This document shows positions 57,901 to 64,000 of a stretch of DNA of 64,000 nucleotides, one piece after another (the first letter of the stretch is position 1; each line of letters opens with the position of its first letter). The position numbers were made by a program, and so were the translations under genes. The DNA comes from Aldrovandia affinis (Eukaryota > Chordata > Actinopteri > Notacanthiformes > Halosauridae). The stretch covers positions 3,466,929-3,530,928 of the forward strand of contig JAINUG010000087.1 of NCBI GenBank assembly GCA_029706075.1, written 5' to 3'. The notes under the pieces are model-generated. The model did no database searches, was not told the origin of the DNA, and saw nothing but the letters and a program-made list of their open reading frames with translations.

Positions 57901-60900
57901 TATTCCTTTGTGTTGCTCTTATCAGAACGTGGTAGAAAGTTCTACACGGCGCTCCATTTTAAGAGAAAAGCATAATAAATGTACTAGATTGACATATGAA
58001 ATGATTAAATAAATCATAATGATCAAAATGCATGTTTGGGGTTATGGGTTGTGATGAATTGCTGTGCTCTGTGATTCACCTCTTCGCTCCCTTCTGTGTT
58101 GTTCACAGCCTCGATCGGGCAAGCGGGCCACGTTTTTACAAGGCCCGGGGAAAGTGGTGATGGTTGCCATATGCATGTAAGTTTGTGAACCAATGAGCAG
58201 AATCCCTGTTCTCTGCCTCTGCCTCACTTATCAGTATACAGCCTGCAAAGCAAATGGGGGGTAACCCCTTGACTGGGCTGGCATACCTGAAGAACCCAGT
58301 CTAAAATGTGTGGTTTGAATTGAAGGGGACAGTCTGCAAGCATAGACTAAGGGATCTGCGGGATCTGTCTGCATAGAGGAATGGTCAAATAACCCCCCAT
58401 ATGTTCACAAATCTCATAAAACACTATACAAGACAACATTTTAATGCAGATTTATTCTTGTTGGATTTTATTTCAAATAGTTGTCATGGGTGGGAATCAT
58501 TTTGATTATATCTTTCTGGAAAAAATAAATATTACTTTTTCTCTGTATTACATTTTGAGTGTACTATATATATATATATATATATATATAGTACACTCAA
58601 AAAATGTAATACATATATATATATAGCTCATTACCTGTACTGTGTACAGCCTTGTGTACCCATTTTTATCTGAGGTGTGAATGATTCTGGAGTTGACTAA
58701 ATGGTATAACAACCTCCCATATTTACATTTTCAGATAGCCATTGACTTCTCTCAGAAAATATGAAATGCATTTAATGCATTAAAAATATATACATAATAA
58801 ATGGTTATTGAGAGGTTTAACTGCCCTTTTTGCTCTTTTTTCAGGTGCGTGTTTTGTCTACAGCTGCAGCTGCCTCGTATGAATGCGTCTAGGGGAGGTT
58901 AAAAATGTGCACGCGGAGAGTGAGTTTAATGGAGCTCTCGGGCCCTACAACCCCACAGTAGGGTCACGAGACACACAACCGATGCAGTTAGCCGATTAGA
59001 TTAGAGTGATTGAGGCGTACGGTTGCATGTGGTCACATGCCTGGGTGGCAAGGACACCAGCCACACCCGTGGATACGGATTTCCGGAAGCACAGCACTTT
59101 ATTTCGTCACAGGGGTCAAAGGACAATTTCTAAGGCAGTTTCTTGGCTGTTTTGTTAAATGAATATTAATGACCGTGTCTCCCTTTTCTCTTCAGAAACG
59201 GGCTGAATTTCTTCTTCAAGCTCTTGGCTTGGGTGTACACTGGATCAGCCAGCATGTTCTCCGAGGCTATCCATTCGCTAGCTGACACCTGTAACCAGGT
59301 GAGCCCCATCTGCGTCTCGCAACATGATTCAAAAAATATATTGGTGTCATTGTCAAGTCATTCTGGATGAGATGATCTACTGAATGTAAATCTCCCTCTG
59401 TCCTCTCTCACTCTCAGGCCCTGTTGGCTGTGGGCATTAGTCAGTCAGTGAAGAACCCTGACGCCGTGCACCCGTAAGAACAGCGATTTCTCTCACCGAC
59501 TCTCACCTTCACTGCTGCATGTGGCACAGAGATCCGCTTGATCTGTCACTGTCAATCAAATCATATTTGATGTCTAGTGCTTCTGTGTGGCTCAGTATGT
59601 AGAGCATGGCATTGACAATGCTTAGTTCAATTCCCATTGGGACCACATGTACTGGAAAAAATGTATGCATTCAGTATCGTAAGTCACTTTGGATAAAATA
59701 AAATGAATAAATAAAATATGCTGAATGGCATATATTATATTGTAGTGCTCTTGGAATTAATTTCACAGAGCATTTGTGTCTCAGATTGCATTACATTAAA
59801 ACAATTCCAGTAATGGCAGCTGTAACCCCAAAACGAATAAGAGATGTCCAAAAGGAACACCACTGATATGTAGACAGTTGACCAATCACAAAAATGACCT
59901 TCTAAAAAAAAGTATTTGCTCTCGGTCCTCTGTGGTAATATCAGTCTCTCTTTCTGGCCTCCTTTCGTTGCTCCCCGAAGGTACGGCTTCTCCAACATGC
60001 GCTACATCGCTTCCCTCATCAGCGGTGTGGGCATCTTCATGATGGGGTCAGGGCTGTCCTGGTACCACGGCATCATGGGACTCCTGCACCCGCAGCCAAT
60101 CGAGTCCCTGCTCTGGGTGAGTCGCCCGCAGACAGGCCCTAGTTGTGTTTTTGACGTAAGAATCGTCCACCGATTTAATCAAGCGTTGTCCTTGGTCCAC
60201 TTTGTTGATTTACGTTCCTGGCGAATAGGGACTCCGCTCAGCATGCAGATATGTGATAACAGATGCTGAGTTTAATAAGACAGGCATTAACGTGTATTTA
60301 TGGCAAAGAGTTGGCGTTGTATAGCTACAACTTTCCAGCAATTTCCAATTTCATTCTCTTGGTCTTCACTTTAGAGCACTGAAAGTGTGAGGGGCCCCCC
60401 TGTGGAGGTGTGAGAGATGTACGAGGGGGGTGGGTTCATGAAGAGAAATTGAAAAATGAGCACAGCATATTTTAAAATGTGCTATTGTGTTATAATAAGT
60501 AAATGGCATGATAATTAACAATGTTTAATAATTAAAATGGTACTTGTTTAGCGTGTCAAATCAAACACTTGCTACCAAATTAGGTAGAGTAAAAGCTGTG
60601 AAAATGGTACAGTATTGGCCATTCACTGAAAAACAATCCACGGCTCATTCCTAGTGACGCTGCGCTGTCTCAGCCGTGATCACTACTGTGATCGATTTGC
60701 CATTTTTTTTTGTGTATTACTGAAAATTTTTTGAAGTATGGAAAATCAATGTTTTATGTTTTCATATACACTCTTGTTAGAATGTGTTATTTGTAAACAC
60801 TAGAATAAGTTTGTCTTTAATAATCATTTGCTGAAGGGGTATCTCAACCTCAAAGTGTTTCAACCTTTTCTTGTGTGTGAGATCCACACACAGGAAAAGG

Positions 60901-61385
60901 TTGCTCAAGGTGTTTTGTATAGTCTTCTAAAGACTTGTTTAAACCCACTTATTTGTGACAGGCTTTATGAGTTGGTAAAGATGTTGTTTGGGGGTGGAGG
61001 GTGACTTCAGTATTCACTGAAGGGAGTCGCTCTATTGTAAAGTTTGAGAACTTCTCTTTATGTATAACAATGAGTATGCATTATATTTTTATGACGTTTC
61101 ATACATTCCTGTTCATTTCAGCTTCTGTGTATGTGTACAAATGCATATAAATGGGATACTGTAAGTTAAGGACAAAGCGTCATATTTTGGCGAGATCGGT
61201 GAAGCCCATAACTTCGCTGTTCTGAGGATTAATGGTCAGAGTTGTGCCGTAGTGTAACAATGTTCTCTGGTTGTTGTGAGGATTAATGGTTAGAGTTGTG
61301 CTGTAGTGTAACGCTGTGCTTTTTCTGTGTTTTGTGCTGCCTCAGGCCTACTGCATACTGGCTGGGTCCCTGGTCTCTGAAGGAG
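51871..61385 (+). CDS. slc30a9: SLC30A9 (ZnT9/HUEL) mitochondrial zinc transporter, 13 exons, 3' part off window
   Basis: Exons: 51871-51979, 53131-53331, 53528-53542, 53683-53736, 54773-54872, 55704-55796, 57015-57097, 57472-57530, 58109-58176, 59196-59298, 59418-59473, 59981-60116, 61346-61385. All GT-AG junctions close in frame, giving 372 codons plus 1 nt; human SLC30A9 is about 568 aa. Order: Arg-rich, acid-free mitochondrial presequence, variable linker, the SLC30A9-specific XPA-like/HUEL domain ([11 protein letters not shown] ... [19 protein letters not shown]), then cation-efflux helices. HSLAD (H287, D291) is the HxxxD metal site of TM2. The protein exports zinc from the mitochondrial matrix and was earlier described as a nuclear coactivator. 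The last helices and C-terminal domain lie to the right. Confidence 0.96.
52255..52440 (-). mobile_element. Degraded SINE, family 2
   Basis: ATCCATTTGTACAGCTTTAT, GAAGT/AAAGTAGCAATTTA and GCTCAAACATGCC follow the order of the family 2 SINE at 26490-26712 with many changes. It lies in the SLC30A9 intron after coding exon 1. Confidence 0.45.
53131..53331 (+). CDS. slc30a9: SLC30A9 coding exon 2 (variable linker)
   Basis: The acceptor CCATAG|GG joins in frame to read [12 protein letters not shown]. It continues [16 protein letters not shown] and a Ser/Pro/Ala linker, and ends TCAG|GTAATG at phase 1. Poorly conserved, but position and phase fit. Confidence 0.85.
53528..53542 (+). CDS. slc30a9: SLC30A9 coding microexon 3 (15 nt)
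   Basis: CTGGAGATAAATCTG lies between TGAACAG and GTAAGT, preceded by a T-rich tract. It adds AGDKS and keeps phase 1 on both sides, so it can be included or skipped in frame. Confidence 0.65.
53683..53736 (+). CDS. slc30a9: SLC30A9 coding exon 4
   Basis: The acceptor TTTGTAG and donor AAAG|GTAATG bound 54 nt, phase 1 on both sides. Encodes [17 protein letters not shown]. Confidence 0.8.
54773..54872 (+). CDS. slc30a9: SLC30A9 coding exon 5 (HUEL domain start)
   Basis: Encodes [20 protein letters not shown] and [13 protein letters not shown], nearly identical to the human XPA-like region. Acceptor CCTCAG, donor CCCAG|GTAAGA, phase 2. Confidence 0.95.
55704..55796 (+). CDS. slc30a9: SLC30A9 coding exon 6
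   Basis: Encodes [20 protein letters not shown] and [11 protein letters not shown]. The donor is GTGCGT, weaker than its neighbours; only this choice keeps frame with ALEVWG in the next exon. Confidence 0.93.
56165..56525 (-). mobile_element. tRNA-related SINE with C-rich tract
   Basis: The minus strand starts GTGGCGGATAGCGTAGCGGT (A-box-like), has AGTTCGAAACCC (B-box-like) and ends with ATTGGCCACTAAATTGGG, then AAAAAA. A (CCCCTTCC)n-type tract at about 56320-56365 interrupts it. It lies in the SLC30A9 intron between exons 6 and 7. Confidence 0.6.
57015..57097 (+). CDS. slc30a9: SLC30A9 coding exon 7
   Basis: Acceptor GTGCAG. Encodes [20 protein letters not shown] and VEREYKE. The donor GTAGGT is followed at once by TAC/ATAGATATT-type minisatellite-like sequence. 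Confidence 0.94.
57472..57530 (+). CDS. slc30a9: SLC30A9 coding exon 8
   Basis: Acceptor TTTCCAG. Encodes [20 protein letters not shown] with a GTGAGT donor at phase 0. Confidence 0.95.
58109..58176 (+). CDS. slc30a9: SLC30A9 coding exon 9 (into TM1)
   Basis: Encodes [20 protein letters not shown] then ICI, the start of the first membrane helix. Acceptor TTCACAG, donor GTAAGT, phase 2. Confidence 0.95.
58555..58622. repeat. (TA)n within a near-perfect palindrome
   Basis: TTTTGAGTGTACTATATATA on the left is mirrored by TATATATAGTACACTCAAAA on the right, with ATTACA/TGTAAT outside. It would form a long hairpin. Located in the SLC30A9 intron after exon 9. Confidence 0.9.
59196..59298 (+). CDS. 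slc30a9: SLC30A9 coding exon 10 (TM1-TM2, zinc site)
   Basis: Encodes [20 protein letters not shown] and [14 protein letters not shown]. The HSLAD (HxxxD) contributes to the membrane zinc-binding site of the cation-efflux fold. Confidence 0.97.
59418..59473 (+). CDS. slc30a9: SLC30A9 coding exon 11
   Basis: Encodes [19 protein letters not shown], end of TM2 and the loop. Acceptor TCTCAG, donor CC|GTAAGA, phase 2. Confidence 0.95.
59583..59735 (+). mobile_element. tRNA-derived SINE, family 1
   Basis: GTGTGGCTCAGTATGTAGAG (A-box-like), TTAGTTCAATTCCCATTGGG (B-box-like), GACCACATGTACTGGAAAAA and the tail GTAAGTCACTTTGGATAAAA, then a TAAATAAAATA run and GCTGAATGGCATATAT. Confidence 0.8.
59981..60116 (+). 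CDS. slc30a9: SLC30A9 coding exon 12 (TM3)
   Basis: Acceptor CCGAAG. Encodes [20 protein letters not shown] and [20 protein letters not shown], then ESLLW. Donor GTGAGT, phase 0. Confidence 0.97.
60862..60903. repeat. Short inverted repeat (19-bp arms)
   Basis: AACCTTTTCTTGTGTGTGA and its mirror (CCACACACAGGAAAAGGTT) match at 17 of 19 positions around a 4-base loop. Located in the SLC30A9 intron before exon 13. Confidence 0.75.
61346..61385 (+). CDS. slc30a9: SLC30A9 coding exon 13 (start of TM4)
   Basis: 40 nt: [13 protein letters not shown] plus one base, acceptor CCTCAG, donor GTAAGA. It is the last exon in this window. A long (TA)n starts only about 50 nt beyond the donor. Confidence 0.95.
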
Positions 61386-61421
61386 GTAAGACCCCATGAT
61401 TGCACATCACACTGCCAGACT

Positions 61422-61555
<134 letters not shown>

Positions 61556-62058
61556 CACACACAGTGCCCCTTTAAATTCTACACCGCGTCTCATAAATTT
61601 CACCTTTTGTTTGCCGTACAGCCTAAAATTAAAACATATTCAATCAGACTATTTCCAACTTTATTTGCACATTTTATCCTACAGCGTCCAAGTGGAACAT
61701 TTTTTTCTCCAAATCTCTGAACATTAATTAAAAATATAAAATGTTTGAAAGTGTGACGTGTTCTTATTTGGTGAGAAACAATTTTTAAAAGATCATAGAA
61801 CGCAAAAATAATTCGTACGAAATGCTAACGATTTTCACTCTTTAATAAAAAAACTTTTACAAACAGATTTGTATGAATTTGAGAGGATTAGTATGAACAG
61901 TCCTTTGCCAAAAAACTGTAATCTACATTGGTGCTGGAACGGCATAAGGAGGAGACTGGTCATTTGGGGATTTTGAATGTAAACGCTGTGCAACCATTAT
62001 CTAAACACTACGTGACCATGCAGTATTTGAAGTTGTGTGTTGTGTGTGTGTATACATA

Positions 62059-63379
62059 CAGTGATGCTTGAAAGTTTGTGAACCCTGCAGGGGTTCCCTA
62101 TAAAATCTTTATCTAAACCTCAATTCTTAACAAAGATATCCCAAATAAAGGAAGGTGAGCAGTGTTGGGACAAACCTTCACGTGGTCTCTCGCAAACTTA
62201 AGACTGGCAGATTGGTTCTTTTTAGACAGCAGAGGCTTCTTCCTGGCTACCCTTGCATGGCAGTTCTTCTTATTGTTGATGGATGACATCAGGTGTAGCT
62301 GAGGGAGGCTTGTAGATCCCTGGATGTTATTCCTGGGTTACATTTTACATTTTAAGCATTTAGCAGACGCTCTTATCCAGAGCGACTTATAAGATGTGCA
62401 TTAATACATTAATAATGGTAGGAACAATCATAGTTAGCGCAAGAGATCAGTGCAGAAATACAGCCATAGACATCATTGCAGGCAGCGGTGTACCATACCT
62501 GTAACACTGGGAAGGAAAAGGTTAGTCATTTTTATTTATTTAAACATTTATTATTTTTTTCTTGTGGCTCTTAGTGATATTTTAGAAGGACCCCCACTTC
62601 TAGGCAGAGTCGCTGTTGTGTTAAACGCTCTCCATTTGTATATTATCTGTCTCTCAGTGGACTGATACCCAAGTCTTTTTGATATGATTTTTTGTCCTAC
62701 TCCAGACTGATGAGCACTCACTACTCTCTTCCTGAGGGTAAGAAACCTGGTCAGTTCAGTGTTACCCATACAGGTGAATGCAAAACACACCATGCCAGGA
62801 TCTAAGGAGACTGTATTTATAAGAGTGCCACCCAAACTCTTTCCTAAAGATCTGACCTTTGACTGGTTAACTTGGTACCCAATTATATACCCACCTGATT
62901 CTACTTACCTAATTGATTTAACTAAGGCAACAGGAGGTTCACTTATTTTTGCACCTTCACTAATTCTTTTTTCCATATTTTTACTCCACTATATGCACAA
63001 TTTCCTCAAAAAGTATGAAATTGGTAAATATAGACGCTTTATTTCAGTTAAGAAAACACTGCTTCTGATTAAGTAAGGATTTTGTGGTAAAAAGTCTAGA
63101 TTTCTATGATTCAGGGATGTGATTTTTCCTGATTATTCAGGAAATGCTGATTTTCTGGTGCTAAATATCTCTGGCTATTTGGCTTTATTTGCTGAACATT
63201 CTCTCCTGCTATCAGCTGTCAAAGAGTGCAACATTTCTTAATGTGTATGCTTATGACTTACACATGTCCACAAGATATCTGTGGTCTGAAAATAAACATT
63301 TCCTGATTAACATTTCCAGGAAAAAAAATCACATCCCTAATGATTGCACCAGGGGTTCACAAACTTTCAAGCATCACTT
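62059..63379. mobile_element. Tc1/mariner-like element, 1321 bp, with nested SINE
   Basis: Both ends carry AGTGATGCTTGAAAGTTTGT followed by GAACCC as inverted repeats, flanked by TA (62057-62058, 63380-63381). The minus frame at 62551-62835 includes SGVGQKIISKRLGYQSTERQ, which resembles the DNA-binding head of Tc1 transposase. The DDE core was not found. A SINE-tail element (62335-62525) is inserted inside. Confidence 0.85.
62335..62525. mobile_element. SINE-tail element nested in Tc1-like element
   Basis: ACATTTTAAGCATTTAGCAG, then ACGCTCTTATCCAGAGCGAC and a body matching 42435-42610 almost base for base. Confidence 0.8.
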
Positions 63380-64000
63380 TATTTGAATAATTTTATGTTT
63401 ATTTTTTGCTAGATTTTTTTCATATTTTGATTAATTTCAAGCTGATGAACAATGAAGACATTTTCTCAGTTTTCCTGTAAGATCAAGCTGATGAACCATT
63501 GCATTTGAATGGTCTGGCCATCTGGGTCTGGACAGGGGTGAAAATCTCTCAATCTTTCACAAGATCTTTCTGAAGGAGCGCCCACGCACCTTTTTATTGT
63601 TCCAACCAATTCCTGGGGATTTAATTTATAACTACCTATGATTCTCTTGGGATTCACTGGCAAACTTGATTTGGGACTTGAATTCATTGGCTCATGATTC
63701 ATTAGTTGGACTTGATATTCAAAGCTCCATGATTCACGACTCATGCTTTGGATCCATTATTCCTGACTGCAGATTTATGGCTCTGACTTGGGAAACGGCA
63801 GTTGGAGCAACACCAACATACACAAGGCCTAAAATGTAACTTGACATCCCCTCGTTTAGCCCAACAGTGCAATAAAGATATATCACTTCCTGTCGAGCAG
63901 GAAATTTGTGAGAACAGAACCAGCACTTTACAGTCATCCACCTATATAAATATCGTTTTTAGATGCTACCAAACAGAAATCCTGTTTGTATGAAGTTTGT

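Overview
The window is nuclear DNA of a ray-finned fish, most likely a teleost; I cannot name the species. The evidence is vertebrate-type split genes with GT-AG introns, a canonical nuclear tRNA-Ile(AAT), and a fish repeat load: several Tc1/mariner relics, tRNA-derived SINEs with a shared tail, an L2/CR1-like LINE fragment, hAT- and MITE-like elements, and long CA/TA/GA tracts. No organellar, bacterial or viral genes were seen.

Layout. (1) 1-2483, minus: first coding exon (19 codons) of a probable SFXN5 (sideroflexin-5) running off the left edge; its intron 1 holds a Tc1-like relic. (2) 2484-8428: intergenic DNA plus the probable 3' UTR of the next gene, with a broken Tc1/mariner copy at 4.8-5.4 kb. 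(3) 8429-39037, minus: RAB11FIP5, a class I Rab11-family interacting protein, in six coding exons whose splice phases all close. It has an N-terminal C2 domain, a disordered middle and a C-terminal Rab11-binding coiled coil. A 2865-nt exon (12943-15807) has matching phases at both ends, so the gene can encode 625-aa (exon skipped) or 1580-aa (included) proteins. Intron 1 is about 17 kb and repeat-rich. (4) 39038-49539: about 10 kb of intergenic repeats, including a hAT-like element with 8-bp target duplication and a LINE 3' fragment. (5) 49540-49613, plus: tRNA-Ile(AAT) with a Pol III terminator. (6) about 50.5-64 kb, plus: SLC30A9 (ZnT9, HUEL). Thirteen coding exons, 372 codons, run from the mitochondrial-type N-terminus to the start of the fourth membrane helix; the gene leaves the right edge.

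The genes do not form a pathway. RAB11FIP5 acts in Rab11 recycling-endosome traffic; SFXN5 is a mitochondrial inner-membrane carrier-like protein; SLC30A9 exports zinc from mitochondria. SFXN5 beside RAB11FIP5 in the same orientation matches the order I recall at human 2p13, which supports both calls. SLC30A9 is at human 4p13, so the head-to-head RAB11FIP5/SLC30A9 arrangement is a fish-side linkage.

The most interesting signals are in RAB11FIP5: the large symmetric cassette exon carrying four NPF motifs, an apparent exact three-heptad insertion in the Rab-binding coiled coil, and a 208-bp pyrimidine-rich tandem repeat filling most of intron 2 just upstream of exon 3. I saw no CRISPR array, operon or clearly novel system. 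Exon borders were read by eye from splice signals and phase closure; comparisons with human proteins are from memory.
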